From assembly GCA_036937835.1 (NCBI GenBank), contig CM072862.1:11708501-11772500 (forward strand): a stretch of DNA of 64,000 nt, written 5' to 3'. This DNA is from Pampus argenteus (taxonomy: Eukaryota > Chordata > Actinopteri > Scombriformes > Stromateidae). Shown in pieces: positions 33,301-42,500 of this stretch. How positions within the stretch are numbered: the stretch's first letter is position 1; the number at the start of each line of letters is the position of its first letter. A model generated the notes under the pieces. That model ran no database searches and was not told where the DNA came from. It saw nothing but the letters and a program-made list of their open reading frames with translations. The translations under genes were made by a program, and so were the position numbers.

Positions 33301-35285
33301 GTCTCACCTTTCACCTGTCCTTAAGGCTTTACTACCTGTCCATCTGGTCAGACCCGTGCACTTACAATTTTCTGGTTAACACAGGTTAGATTTTTGGAGA
33401 TAAAGGCCTCAGTCTTAAAATCCTGAATTCTTCTTCTCAACCCTTTTGTTCATGTTTTGCTTGTCTGTTTCACTTTGATTATACCTTAATGAACATCTGC
33501 ATTTCTCAGAAACAAAAAAAAAAGTTTTATTGTTATTATTTACTTACTGGCAATAATGATCAACACCTGTAATACACCCAATTATAACATATGTTAATGT
33601 ATTTTCCTAATTCAAGCTGTCTCCATAGATAATCCATATGCAGTGTATCTCCAGTCACAACATATGAAAAAGGTGCACTCAATTTTCTGGTCCCAGTACA
33701 CATTTTTCTGTACTGGTGCACTAATCATATATAATATAGAATAGAATTTGTACCACATCTAGAAAAACCAACATCACCTCATACTTGTATCCATCTCTTA
33801 CCGTGTCCTCTCCAGCAGATGGGAGCTCCTTTGACCAGCACGCCCTGGTTGTTTCGGTACAGATGGTACTTTAAGTGCTTCTGTTTCTTGGGCTGGGTGC
33901 TAAGCTTCAGGTTAATGTGGTTTGAGAACTCTGTGAAATAGCGGAAACCTTTCTCTCCACAGCCCATACAGTTCCCTGAGAAGCCTGACGGGGGCACACA
34001 AATAAAAAAATGAATCACCACAGTTGAACGTGATTTATGTAACCCTACAGTAAGTGAAAAATGAAACAAGGCTCTTTTTCCAGTCCTGAAAGCTGACAGT
34101 CTTAGGAGCTTTTTACTTTTCAACAAACAGTAATGATATTTTTCTGTGTGAGTTTCCTGCCTCACCCAGCAGAGCGTTGCGACCCCGTTCATCTGGCAGG
34201 AAGCGGCGGTCCACAGCGCACACCAGCAGGGTCTCAGGGAGGGAGGGGGACTTCACCCCGACCAACATGAACCCAGGGGGAACATCCAGTGAATCTGATG
34301 CCAGCGACGACAGACGCAGGTCTCTGCCTGCCTGACAGAAGCCTGTGGGGAAAAAGTAATAATTTTCTTTGACTTTTATAGTTTATTTTTGTTAAGCATA
34401 AAGAAGAAGAGCAACAATATATACAGTACAAACAGCTGACCTGCATGCTTAGATTTCTTGTACTGGTTAATTAAATTTTATATTCCCAACTACAACCTTC
34501 CTTTATTATGCCTGGCACTACTTTGCGGCTGCTTCTCAAGAAGAAATCTGTTAATTTTTCACACTTCTCCGGTCGGCTGTTTGGATTATCCACATGCATG
34601 AAGGAGGTTAATACTGATTACATGCCTAATGTGCCATTTACCACTGAGAAACGTCACTTCCACGTTAGCCTGTATTTTGAAAATGCACATCCCTTGGTAC
34701 CAATTATGACTGAAATGAGGTGTAAAATATCAGCAAATCTGGCTCTGTACATGTGTACAAACCGTCTGTGGTGCAGCATCCCTCAGGTGGGGGTTTCATC
34801 TGATAGGGTATTGGAGGACTGTTAGACTCTGAGCCATCTTCATCATGCTCATCATCATTTTCTGTTCGGCCTGTTGGAAAATATTGCATGGAAAAAATTG
34901 TAAAAAAAAAGTATGGAAAAACAAACAAATTCAAAGGTGAACAGGAGTGACAAGCAGCATGCAGCATAGCAAGAGCTGCATATTGATTTTGATTTGTTTT
35001 GTTGTCCTGCTATTTTGTTTAATTCAAAAGCAATCTGAGACAGAGTTCAGGGTTCAAATTGGAGATATTCTCAGGAAATTTAGAAACTCTTTTCCTGAAA
35101 CCATTATCTATGGTGCGTCTAGGTAACCCACCATCGTGTGCCAATGATTGCTCTGTCTCCAGATATAGCTGAGAGAATACAGGCCGCGGCACTATGGTGT
35201 TGGACCTCAGTGATGCCTCAATGGAGTTATGAAGGACCTCCTCAAAGCGTGTGGTCTGCAGCTGGCCTGCATAGGAGTTCCCCAT
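18209..35285 (-). CDS. greb1: GREB1, estrogen-receptor cofactor (complete, 33 coding exons)
   Basis: GREB1 is a nuclear, hormone-inducible cofactor of estrogen and androgen receptors. The family is reported to carry TET/JBP-associated glycosyltransferase homology and a circularly permuted SF2-helicase-like region. I assembled 33 coding exons from splice signals and similarity; all junctions are GT-AG and they total 5949 nt, or 1982 residues plus stop (human about 1949). It starts MGNSYAGQLQTTRFEE and ends EDRPLFFLTGKHI. Landmarks: CxxC at 152-155, PPKKRHKGWSPES near 298, NLDLGSFDRV near 706, a Q-rich linker at about 1175-1260, Walker A GPPQVGKT at 1383-1390 split by an intron, a HHCEQC motif near 1505-1510, and a hydrophobic-DD strand near 1683. 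Greb1 is preferred over greb1l because internal segments such as STQNLDLGSFD and HTSVETLEI match GREB1 better. Nothing is broken. Confidence 0.96.
18827..18965 (-). CDS. greb1: greb1 coding exon 32
   Basis: Residues 1883-1929. It contains VCFVSSRPHSVNIS, LLFSGLLL and GFLKKFTFLKG. Confidence 0.96.
19246..19446 (-). CDS. greb1: greb1 coding exon 31
   Basis: Residues 1816-1882, phase 0 in and out. It reads YICAPDSKHLFLATPAQLLL and HPVLSVDCYLNLGPE. The donor GTACGCACATG leads into a CA repeat. Confidence 0.96.
19835..20067 (-). CDS. greb1: greb1 coding exon 30
   Basis: Residues 1738-1815. It contains QNIQYDQNRFTCHDVDF, AGLLVCRFNNFSVMKKQI and GGYRTFIIKTK. Confidence 0.96.
20225..20530. repeat. 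diverged teleost dispersed repeat in greb1 intron
   Basis: Phrases such as CATTCCAAGGTTGAG, GCAAAAGCTCCGCTGTCCC and TAGCTTGGAGCCTGA resemble a very common teleost interspersed repeat recalled from other genomes. The family name and exact ends cannot be given without a library search. Confidence 0.45.
20726..20844 (-). CDS. greb1: greb1 coding exon 29
   Basis: Residues 1698-1738. VSLKQVLQHMEACPDLAHYG and IRKWSSRG align with GREB1. Confidence 0.95.
20965..21127 (-). CDS. greb1: greb1 coding exon 28
   Basis: Residues 1644-1698. It includes GAAHFLIKELSYHNLELERS and VWPFIILADDSCVMWN; the latter resembles a Walker B strand. The donor is GTACAT. Confidence 0.94.
21240..21444 (-). CDS. greb1: greb1 coding exon 27
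   Basis: Residues 1576-1644. It contains FTPTTGRHEHGLFNLYHAMD and YKKYWPNHIMLVLP, almost invariant. Confidence 0.96.
22140..22301 (-). CDS. greb1: greb1 coding exon 26
   Basis: Residues 1522-1575, phase 0 in and out. It reads YESTLHAFTF, LLGEEIQLYFIIPKSKEH and GGQLESMRLPL. Confidence 0.96.
22408..22544 (-). CDS. greb1: greb1 coding exon 25
   Basis: Residues 1476-1521. It contains IKLSKYAAYNTYHHCEQCHQ and YLGFNPRYQ. The His/Cys cluster may bind metal (inference). Confidence 0.96.
22776..22940 (-). CDS. greb1: greb1 coding exon 24
   Basis: Residues 1421-1476. It reads SASWPSPDIMRTMPFDYTIH then DPKYDDISTVY, as in GREB1. The donor GTCAGT was picked to hold phase 1. Confidence 0.92.
23131..23233 (-). 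CDS. greb1: greb1 coding exon 23 (P-loop)
   Basis: Residues 1387-1421. It opens VGKTGAYLHFLGILSRML, completing GPPQVGKT, and continues MEVDIYDDEDIN. Donor GTCAGT. Confidence 0.95.
23333..23489 (-). CDS. greb1: greb1 coding exon 22
   Basis: Residues 1334-1386, phase 2 in, 0 out. It contains TEQSLYYRQWTVPRSFHMD and FHPRRLLLSGPPQ, the first half of the P-loop. Confidence 0.96.
23789..24407 (-). CDS. greb1: greb1 coding exon 21 (Q/S-rich linker)
   Basis: At 619 nt this is the largest exon, residues 1128-1334. About residues 1175-1260 are a Gln/Ser/Pro-rich tract of SQxQ and PQPQ units, where mammals have a Ser/Pro-rich linker. It ends in conserved LPRALYDIITASDSSGLPR and VAWASSFR, which anchor the frame. 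A long antisense open frame over this exon is a by-product of its composition. Confidence 0.93.
24543..24748 (-). CDS. greb1: greb1 coding exon 20
   Basis: Residues 1059-1128. SLKYCDLRVISCSYLHRTTL, EQELGLAAYLV, and the acidic LESDAEKLSSTDNEEEEG segment match the family. Confidence 0.96.
24942..25057 (-). CDS. greb1: greb1 coding exon 19
   Basis: Residues 1021-1059. It reads DWVPHTYLELEALPCILILS then GAEPLGESMPR, conserved. Confidence 0.95.
25238..25589 (-). CDS. greb1: greb1 coding exon 18
   Basis: Residues 903-1020, phase 2 in, 0 out. It contains FPKLHSAVIRTTVLIQHY, HKHTSVETLEIIQSLL and LEENFEIILGNPSQ. Confidence 0.96.
25710..25846 (-). CDS. greb1: greb1 coding exon 17
   Basis: Residues 858-903. 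VDLYHERTRYFGVSELLEST and LPLMRYDSSFESMVSALEE match GREB1 rather than GREB1L. The donor GTACACACACACACA is itself a CA repeat. Confidence 0.96.
25947..26118 (-). CDS. greb1: greb1 coding exon 16
   Basis: Residues 800-857, phase 2 in, 0 out. It reads APNILILHVTSFPFALQTQY then SPYNEIHWPSAFSN, conserved. Confidence 0.96.
26285..26468 (-). CDS. greb1: greb1 coding exon 15
   Basis: Residues 739-800. It contains RYVVKMDQSVQARID and YTLYILVHDHAHWDIS. The donor GTGTGTGTGAGAG lies inside a TG tract. Confidence 0.96.
26622..26819 (-). CDS. greb1: greb1 coding exon 14
   Basis: Residues 673-739. IQLAVARKLLSHVCAIADSS and NLDLGSFDRVSFLILVPPSE are near-identical to GREB1. Confidence 0.96.
27367..27558 (-). 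CDS. greb1: greb1 coding exon 13 (SPK repeats)
   Basis: Residues 609-673, phase 1 in and out. It begins DGDMDSLLDSATVD. It ends in an imperfect Ser-Pro-Lys repeat with SPK at 646, 660 and 666, likely disordered and phosphorylatable. I do not recall this repeat in mammals. Confidence 0.9.
27691..27819 (-). CDS. greb1: greb1 coding exon 12
   Basis: Residues 566-609. KHQCRALAESMFSPSEGL and REINHQLSTGVAQ align with GREB1. A TG repeat lies just upstream of the acceptor. Confidence 0.94.
27959..28184 (-). CDS. greb1: greb1 coding exon 11
   Basis: Residues 491-566. It includes TQLPWLAQLAASSCGE and LENTNFVVIIVTSPG, matching the family. Acceptor CCCCAG. Confidence 0.95.
28537..28673 (-). CDS. greb1: greb1 coding exon 10
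   Basis: Residues 445-490, phase 1 in, 0 out. It reads PDQVPLIEDLEQIFMRSW then RESHLSEIRQYQQPQPP, well conserved. Confidence 0.95.
28978..28989. promoter_or_regulatory. CTCF-like core in greb1 intron
   Basis: GCCACCTAGTGG fits the CTCF core GCCMYCTRSTGG exactly. Functional status is unknown. Confidence 0.35.
29092..29277 (-). CDS. greb1: greb1 coding exon 9
   Basis: Residues 383-445. CYLNSQTLPRVYQHYGPSPI and MQILLTVYYLVQLG match GREB1 closely. Confidence 0.95.
30332..30445 (-). CDS. greb1: greb1 coding exon 8
   Basis: Residues 345-383. It reads LSVTVPDQLLHTCGLQPVI and FKG, aligning with the VPDNLL...PVIFKGHG segment. Confidence 0.93.
30754..30915 (-). CDS. greb1: greb1 coding exon 7
   Basis: Residues 291-345. 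It contains NAGPPKKRHKGWSPES, a conserved basic motif of the family, followed by a Ser/Thr-rich tail. Confidence 0.95.
31811..31866. repeat. teleost short interspersed repeat fragment
   Basis: The phrase TGGTGGACAGCGACTAAGT followed by TTACTCAAG and TTACTTAAGTAAA is the start of a widespread fish repeat, recognised from memory. Truncated. Confidence 0.45.
32137..32271 (-). CDS. greb1: greb1 coding exon 6 (variable linker)
   Basis: Residues 246-291, phase 1 in and out. Low-similarity linker (VDPIGLPQIVDVPHSLTNG). Supported by splice borders and frame. Confidence 0.82.
32364..32477 (-). CDS. greb1: greb1 coding exon 5 (variable linker)
   Basis: Residues 208-246, phase 1 in and out. A Ser/Thr/Pro-rich linker with weak similarity to mammals. 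Supported by GT-AG borders and frame continuity. Confidence 0.82.
33802..33984 (-). CDS. greb1: greb1 coding exon 4 (CxxC motif)
   Basis: Residues 147-208. It contains GNCMGCGEKGFRYFTEF and LSTQPKKQKHLKYHL. The CxxC pair at 152 and 155 suggests a metal site (inference). Confidence 0.96.
34166..34342 (-). CDS. greb1: greb1 coding exon 3
   Basis: Residues 88-147. It reads GFCQAGRDLRL, then PPGFMLVGVKSPSLPE and VCAVDRRFLPDE, strongly conserved. Confidence 0.96.
34763..34870 (-). CDS. greb1: greb1 coding exon 2
   Basis: Residues 52-88, phase 1 in and out. An acidic Asp/Glu stretch is followed by NSPPIPYQMKPPPEGCCTTD, matching the family. Confidence 0.95.
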
Positions 35286-35292
35286 TGGTGTT
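35132..35292 (-). CDS. greb1: greb1 coding exon 1 (start codon)
   Basis: Coding 35132-35285, residues 1-52, phase 1 out. The acceptor TTTTCAG leaves 7 nt of leader before ATG in a CCAATGG context. It reads MGNSYAGQLQTTRFEEVL and onward, the invariant GREB1/GREB1L N-terminus. Donor GTGGGT. Confidence 0.95.
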
Positions 35293-36049
35293 CTGAAAAA
35301 ACATAGAAACTTTGTATTGGATACTCATCAAATAATGTATTTGGCAACAATTTGATTTTGTTTGAATTAACTGTATACCAAGTGGCCAGTTTAGCTTTTA
35401 CTGCACTGAATGAGTCAGATTTACCAGTTTTTCCATTTTGCAAGGTTCAGTTTAAAAAAAAAGTGTTAATTTCATTTTTGAAGCAACAAGAAAAACTGAA
35501 TCTATCCCAGCAATATCTGGCCAATAAATGTAAATCAAGCAAAGTAATGAGTGAGTAATGAGTAATGGGTATTGATAGAACACAAACTGAACCAGTAAAA
35601 AAGACAAAAAAACTGTCTGCTGTTTATTTTTTTAAAGTCCTGAGAATGAAAATAAATGTACTGGTTCATATTGTCGGGCCAAACACATTGCAGATGCAGA
35701 TGAACAGTGAAATCCAGAGACACACTAACCCTCTACTCATGCCACACACACATAAACAGTGGTTACTATTGGATGGCATCTGTCCAGACAGCATGCCATA
35801 AAATCAGCTGCACTGACAGAGTCAGGACACCCTGACCTAGACACTACACCCTCTCTATTTTCTACTTTCTCTCTCGCTTTCTCTTTCTCTGGTTCGCTCT
35901 GGTTTCTCATCTGCTTTAGAAAACAACTCTGTGCAAGCACTTTTTCAAATGAGGACTGAATACTGTTTCTGTAGCTGTTAAGCTTAACTTATTACCATAA
36001 ATGTAAATGCAAATAAATTATTCAAAACTGTTCATTGATTACATTAAAA

Positions 36050-36620
36050 AGTGTGTGAAAGCCATTGTTTTGTTTAATATTGTATTATAAGTCAGTGTTT
36101 TAAAATACATTGAAATATGAAGTCCAGACATGTATTATGATTGGCTCCAAACTAGTTGTGATGTCACAAATTGTGCTCACAGGCCGACCCCTCGTACTGA
36201 TTTTCAGCGAGCACAGAGAAATCATTCTGCACAGTGAAGCTCAAACATGAACAAGAACAAAAACATAGTTTTGAGTGGAGGGGGACTTTAAATTATTGTT
36301 CTCAAAGAGTGTTAAAGAACAATAGAACAATTTCTGCATTTTCAACTATTTATAACAATGCACACAAAAGGAATTCTGCATCATTTGTTTATCCATGTGT
36401 CATGAAAGACACCTCACATACTACTAATTCAGATTTTGACAAAGTGTGCTGAGTAAAAATGCATCTCAATTATTGTTTGTACATGATGTTTCTGTAATAA
36501 ATATTGAAATGACTAAGTGATGAGCATATGGGCATTAGAGGATGTCTATTAGACCCAAAGATGTTTTGTACAACAAACAAATTGGGTCATTGAGGAGAAA
36601 AATATCATGGTTGGATTGTA
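36050..36620. repeat. teleost dispersed repeat
   Basis: Phrases including TGATTGGCTCCAAACTAG, TGATGTCACAAA, CAGGCCGACCCCTC and GAGTGGAGGGGGACTTTAA resemble a common teleost repeat recalled from other fish genomes. Ends are approximate, and no coding capacity is seen. Confidence 0.45.
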
Positions 36621-36676
36621 AGCACCAACTTAATCCCCTTTCTCTAAACCTTTGACTGTCCATATGCTAGACAACT

Positions 36677-36695
36677 CACACACACACACACATGC

Positions 36696-36756
<61 letters not shown>
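36677..36756. repeat. (CA)n microsatellite, 80 bp
   Basis: CA units with two early interruptions (TG and GC), otherwise pure. It lies in greb1 intron 1. Confidence 0.97.
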
Positions 36757-36757
<1 letters not shown>

Positions 36758-38941
36758 GAAGCTACTCATGACTGACTGACAAACCTGGTAGAATGACACT
36801 CATTTAAGAGTCAGCAACCTGCAGGTCAGCTAAATGAAAAGACTGCCCTGTCAGATTACAGACTTAAAGCTGTTTGTGTCATATGAGACATGTTAGCAGG
36901 ACTACAGTTTCCCAACAGAGTGAGGATTTTGTCTGTTTAAAAAACCATGAATCCTGTGACCAACAACATTTCAGGCTAAATCAAAGACAGTATTCCTCAA
37001 AGAACTGCACTTTAATTTGACTTTTTAAATAAATCATGCATTGCATCTCTGTTTTATAAATTAAAAGATAACTTTTTTGCAACCTTGGTTGTCATCATTC
37101 TCCAGAAAACAGCTAAACAGAAAACAGTGAGGCCAATGAAATATGAACCTAAAGTCCACTTTTTCAATAACACACAATAATTCTCTTTGTATGCCTTCTA
37201 CGTGACGCAACATTTGTATGACTTGTGCTATACCTAGATGATGTTCCACATGTAGCTGTAAATATAAACACAGTATGTACAATATGTAGGTCTAGGTTGA
37301 AGCTGGAGCTTGATCTACAGTGCAACGGTCAATCATAATGGATTACTGGAGTATATACTTTAAATGTTCATATGACAATAGTCCCAAATAATTCATTAGT
37401 AAACCCAGTGCTTATAATAAAAGACAAGCTGATGGGATTTGGTTCACTATCGTAACCACTATAAATGACATTGCACTTTTGATGATGACAGTTGTAGAAT
37501 TTATTTGCTTAACTGACCCTCTGCCAAAAAAAACCCCAAAACAAACAAACAACAACACAGCAACAGCAACATCAACAGTGTGCTCTCAACTTTGTATTCT
37601 CCTCCTGAAATTCATGCTGAACACATACAATGCAGACTTTTAATGCCTTGCACCACTTTGCAGAGAGACAGAGGGGTTGAAAACAAAAAGCCCTGTCATA
37701 ACACAACCAGCACTAAGAGGAAGTAATCACACCTTGTACCAAAGAGCAGACTGATTTTTACAACCAGAAAAAAGAGAAGACAGGGAGGGAAAAAGGAAGG
37801 AGGGAGATGAAAGCAGGGAGACATAGTTCACCTTTTATTGAATCCTGACCAAAATCCTAAACATCTGCTAAATTGTGAATCAAACAACCATATAACTTGT
37901 ACTGAATGGTTAGAAGAGGAAGGCAACAAGTTTGAAATATGAAATCTCCGGCTGTTTTTTGAGCTCTCTGTCACAGTCTTGTAGCTACTTGGTAGTTTTT
38001 GCGCAAAATGTTAATTTGGTTCAAAATTGTATAGCATCAAAAGGTGTGTGTGTCTGGGTACTGATACAGGATACAGAAGATGCAAAGAAAACGCATTCAT
38101 TGTATGTAGTATACTGGTTACCACTGTGCTTTAAGGGCAGTAAAGAAACACAAAGGCATCTTAGTGCTGTGGTTTGTATTGTTCAGTTAGAATGTCCATC
38201 TCCAGCTTTACATTGTAGCTGTATGTGTAAGTGTTACTTAAATGTATTTTTAATAAACATCTACTATTAGCCACGTGTCCATAACAAAGCCCAAGAGATT
38301 TGTAGCACATAAATAGATATACACTGTAGCAGAGATGACAGAAATAATCAGAAAGTAAAACTTTTAAGGAAGCTTTGTTGATCTTTCCTCCTCCCATCTC
38401 CCCCTCCTTCCTCTCTCCCTGACATGGAAGTGGGAGATCCTTTCATCCCCCCTCCTCCTCTTCTTCTCTTTCTGTCTCTCTTTCACCCTGGGGAGAGAGA
38501 CACTATTGTGGTGTTTTATGACCCCTTGAACCCCCTTTCCACCACCACACTCAAACACACCCTCACACATATAAACCTGCATTTAGGATCCCTTTAAACT
38601 TTGAGCTCTGTATAATTCACAGACTACTACACCATAGCTTTTCAACTAAGCATTTTAACACTTTAACCGTTTTTTATATAATTCATTAAATGTATTTAAT
38701 TCTATGTATTTAATTCAACAAACAAGCCAAGAAATACATCCATAATCATTCGTGTGAATCAGTGAATTATAGATGAGTAAAATAAGTGTTTTAATGAGAC
38801 TTTTAAGGCAATTTATTAAAAAAAGAAAACTCTGGTTACTGCCCCTACACACCATATACATGATGTCCTTGCAAATATATGCAAACCCACATATACGCTC
38901 TCTGCATGGATGTATTAGTTGAGGGATGTCTCATGACCGCA

Positions 38942-38954
38942 AGGTCAAAGGTGA
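38942..38954 (+). promoter_or_regulatory. DR1 nuclear-receptor-type element
   Basis: AGGTCA-A-AGGTGA: two hexamers separated by one base, one mismatch from the ideal RXR/HNF4/PPAR DR1. Confidence 0.35.
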
Positions 38955-39429
38955 GCCCAGATAACAATGTTTAAGCAAGACTTTGATGTGGACTATACTT
39001 CTGATACACATGCACACAAACATACATAGGTGCACACACAAACACACACACATAGATACACACCCCCACACACGCTCTCCCATGGGCTTGAGCTCAGTGG
39101 ACACAAAGGGCTTGTCTTGGGGGGTGAAAGGTCATCCTGGGAGAGGTCAGATAAGAACCCCAGGCTCTTTCTCTGTCGGTCAGGCTCACATACCAGCCGC
39201 ACACACACACACACAAACTCACGCAGCATCCCAGCTATTCTTTCTCTCTTTTCAGTCTGACAAGCAGGGGTGCAGTCTCCAACCTACACCCTTGCACCAT
39301 CAAAAGCAGATTGTATTACACACTCACAAACAAATACAGACATGCACATTTAGTGAATGCATGAATACAAATGTTCCTGACAATGTGTGTACAAACAGAA
39401 AATATTTTGGAGTGATTATGTATATGGCT

Positions 39430-39430
<1 letters not shown>

Positions 39431-39472
<42 letters not shown>
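39431..39472. repeat. compound (GT)n(GA)n microsatellite
   Basis: About 10 GT units running directly into about 10 GA units. Confidence 0.95.
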
Positions 39473-39473
<1 letters not shown>

Positions 39474-39624
39474 AAGACAGAGGAATGTCAAGCAGTGTCA
39501 GCTGGTAAGTATAGCACCTCTTGCAGCCCTGAATGGTAGAATTTAAAAGAGAAAAATGTCCAGCTTTGCAGATGCTCTGTGAGCACTGACCCACAGCCAA
39601 ACACATATGCAAAGCAAGTTGTAC

Positions 39625-39648
39625 ACACACACACACACACACACACAC
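39625..39648. repeat. (AC)n microsatellite
   Basis: About 12 uninterrupted AC units. Confidence 0.9.
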
Positions 39649-39664
39649 TCTAGACCCTCATCAC

Positions 39665-39679
39665 TGACCTGTGTGACCC
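39665..39679 (-). promoter_or_regulatory. DR3 nuclear-receptor-type element
   Basis: On the minus strand GGGTCA-CAC-AGGTCA, an exact direct repeat with 3-bp spacing, the VDR/RXR-type arrangement. It lies in greb1 intron 1, about 1.3 kb downstream of the leader exon. Confidence 0.4.
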
Positions 39680-40990
39680 ACAGCAAATGGTCTCATTCAC
39701 AGTTTGCTCAACAGACACTAGATCGATGGCCATCCGGCCAACTGGCCAACTGCTCAGTCAACCCCTCAGCAAGACCTTCAACCAGTCAGCTCTGCCAAAA
39801 CACAGAATTTCCTGCAAACACCATACATCTCCAAATAAATTACAGTGATTTTTCTTTCTAATGCCTAAAAATGCCATCTTTACATTATTGCATTGTTCAC
39901 CGTATAACACATGAAAAACAATGTCAAGATGCAAAACTATTGATATAAACTGATTATCTACATATAGTTTGTCATCTGCTAACGTTAGTGTAGAGAAATA
40001 GCTACAAGGACCACAGAGCTTCAACTTGTTGAATGTTGTACGCCTGCTCAGCCTGTTGCTTTGCTATACTCCATGTCCTTGAGCTGTTTTTTTTTTTTTT
40101 TTTGCATAACTCCTGGGAACTTGTGTTGTCTACAGGCATGCAAATCAGAATGAAACTGTTGCTTAGTATGGAGCTCAGCATCAAATGTTATAGCAGCAGC
40201 AGAAGTCAACACACTAATACAACTCTATGAATAAACTGGTCACACAGATAAACACACTGCTCTGTCTTTCCATCTGTGCATGTTATTTCCAGTGTTCAGT
40301 TACAACTACACTAGTTCATTTAAGAGCCATAAACACTAGATCCAATACAGCATGTTCATAAAGCAATATTAAATGACCTGTTAGAGAAATATAATACTAA
40401 TACAATTAACCTGTCATAACATATATCCAAGATACCAAATTATTGAACCAAACCCAACACTGTTTTTGTTGAACAGATGTATGAATGCATCTTTAAGCAA
40501 CCATCAATTGTGTTTTATCCTGCAGTGGCAAATTGTTCCCAACAAACTGCAATCAAAAAGTTTACAAAAAATAAACTCAAAGAAAGTGCACAGCTGCAAA
40601 TGATTTTGGTTGCATCCAAAACTGCATGACTTAAATTAGTCTACATGTTTGGAGTCCATTAAAGTAACTTATGGGCTGTATCTGGAATATGAGTCCAGGT
40701 CTTGTGTAAAATATGTATATAATTAGTATTAGAATATTATTTCAACATAACAGACTACTATAACATAACTTATTAGCATGTTACCCGTCCCAGTAAAACA
40801 GACAAATTTCAGAGCTACAGTCCAGCAGCTTAAACAACGCTTTTAAAGGATTGTTAGCAGTGATTATTTCTTAACTGCATCAGCAGCAATAAAGAAGACA
40901 GGTCTGCTTTTTATTAACAAGACGCCTGATAATGTGCTCTACCTGCAGAAAATACTGTCGTAAAAAGAAACAAGGACCTAAAGGACTTAC

Positions 40991-41112
40991 CTCTACAATT
41001 CAGCGGCAGAAGCTCGGTAACTATTCTTCACGGAGAGGCTGCACGTTGATCCTGCGTGCTGTCACCATGTCTCCGGCGCGTGTCATCACCTCTGATCTGA
41101 TCTCGTCCCCCA
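40991..41112 (-). other. greb1: greb1 5'UTR exon (leader)
   Basis: A strong minus-strand donor, TAGAG then GTAAGTCC, ends at 40991. The exon is relatively CpG-rich. Its right border is uncertain: a pyrimidine tract ending CTTCTAG at 41113 could be an acceptor, making this an internal leader exon, or transcription may start just right of it. It is the best upstream leader for the acceptor at 35293. Confidence 0.55.
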
Positions 41113-42250
41113 CTAGAAGACAAGACAAGAGGACCCTCCCCCCCGTGCTCCACCTAATGGTACAGTCCGACTCCTTTTACCACTCATGCCCTTACTCTTC
41201 TCCAAGGTAATGTGACATGTGATGAAAATAGGCTTCAAAACAACAGTGGAAAAGAAGAAAACAATATAGCCTATATATATATATATATATAAAAAAAACC
41301 AAACAAACAGAAACAGTAGGCTATATGACTTACCAGGTATCACACAAAACTGAAAAATAAACAGTCAACATAACGAAATAGTCAAATCTCGTCTTAGTTT
41401 ATTCTCTCTCCCCCACTACAATTTATAAGATCAAATGAGCTAAACTAAACCAGTCAGTCTGTCTCTTAAGAGAAAATGTAGTTTACCAGTTTAATACAGG
41501 CAAGACAACTAATTGAATTTGTAAGCTCATTATGTGTGCACATCAGAAAAAAATGAAGCTGCATTTCCAAAATAGGCAAGCATGTAGCTGCTGTAACTTT
41601 CTATTGTAGGTTGTAGCCTACAGTGAGTCAAGTCAAGAAAATCACGAAATTGTCTAAAAAGGGCTTCATATACAACAAAGGACAGCAAAAACAGTTAGAG
41701 AAAGTAAAACAACTTAAAAGTAAAACTGTGATTTGTATCATTTAATTAATCAAAGTCCACCACCAGCACTCATCCAGTCGTCATTTACAGATGTATGTCG
41801 CCCTCTACTGCACAAAATACAGATTTAAAATGTCTAATCATAGTAAAATCTCATGTCCCCTCTACTTATTATAGTTATTCAGCTACATGATTGTAAGTGA
41901 CCAGTGATCTATTTTGAGTGGTAAATGATTGTTACCTCATTATTATTATTATTATTATTATTACAAGTTTGGGAAAGTTTCTGTAGAAACCTGAAGAAAG
42001 AAGACACTTGTCCACTATACAGACCTGTCAACACTCACCGTTTATCCTGCATTTTCACCTCCCTCTCTCACCTGTATTTCCCCTTTTTTATTTTTTTATT
42101 TTTTTTTACAGTTATAGAGAATCCTAATTGGTCCAGTCATGTTGCTTCGGATAGGTCCATAGATTTCAGCAAAGCTCTGCTACATCCACACTGGTCCAGT
42201 AGGTGACAGCACACAGCAAGCAGCATCCTTGCCTTTGTCTTCTTCCGTGT
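41113..42250. other. greb1 upstream flank
   Basis: No gene seen. It holds a TA repeat at 41273-41290, a TTA/ATT repeat at 41939-41962 and a poly-T stretch near 42085-42108. Confidence 0.5.
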
Positions 42251-42254
42251 ATGA

Positions 42255-42500
42255 AAAGTGAAGCCAATGTTGAAGTGCCTTTAAGCTGAATTCTTTATAA
42301 TGACCAGCAGGGGGCGACTTCACTGGCTGCAAAAAGAAAATCAGTTTGCATATAAGGTTATCAGAAAATTACCCTAATACTCACTTGATTTATTACCTCA
42401 GGAAGAACTTTCCTAGTGACTTTATGGTCTCAATCTCTACTTACAAATCTTCTTCAATACAGCCGGCTACAATAAGCTGGCTATGCTTTAGGGCGTGGCT
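42255..42500. repeat. teleost dispersed repeat with CTCF-like core
   Basis: Phrases GACCAGCAGGGGGCGAC, CACTTGATTTATTACCTCAG, ATGGTCTCAATCTCTA, CTTCTTCAATACAGC and AGGGCGTGGCTACC match, from memory, a common teleost interspersed repeat. Within it CCAGCAGGGGGCGAC (42304-42318) is very close to the CTCF consensus. Confidence 0.5.

Larger units (their letters stand above)
18373..35131 (-). other. greb1: greb1 introns longer than 300 bp: contents
   Basis: 18373-18826, 18966-19245, 19447-19834, 21445-22139, 22941-23130, 26820-27366, 28674-29091, 29278-30331, 32478-33801 and 34343-34762: AT-rich with no exon or clear repeat seen. 20068-20725 holds a dispersed repeat at about 20225-20530. 28674-29091 has a CTCF-like core at 28978-28989. 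30916-32136 has a teleost repeat fragment at 31811-31866 and CA repeats near 31533-31556. Confidence 0.6.
35293..40990 (-). other. greb1: greb1 intron 1 (non-coding, 5.7 kb)
   Basis: No coding exon seen. It contains a dispersed repeat (about 36050-36620), several CA/GT/GA microsatellites, and two nuclear-receptor-type repeats: DR1 at 38942-38954 and DR3 at 39665-39679. A CT-rich stretch lies at 38388-38480. Confidence 0.6.

Noticed and set aside
36677..36756. Tandem repeat considered as a CRISPR array
   Set aside because: Dinucleotide repeat with no spacers, in a vertebrate genome.
38983..39648. 187-codon plus-strand frame and its antisense partner
   Set aside because: Composed of CA, GT and GA simple repeats; no splice or domain support, and it lies inside greb1 intron 1.
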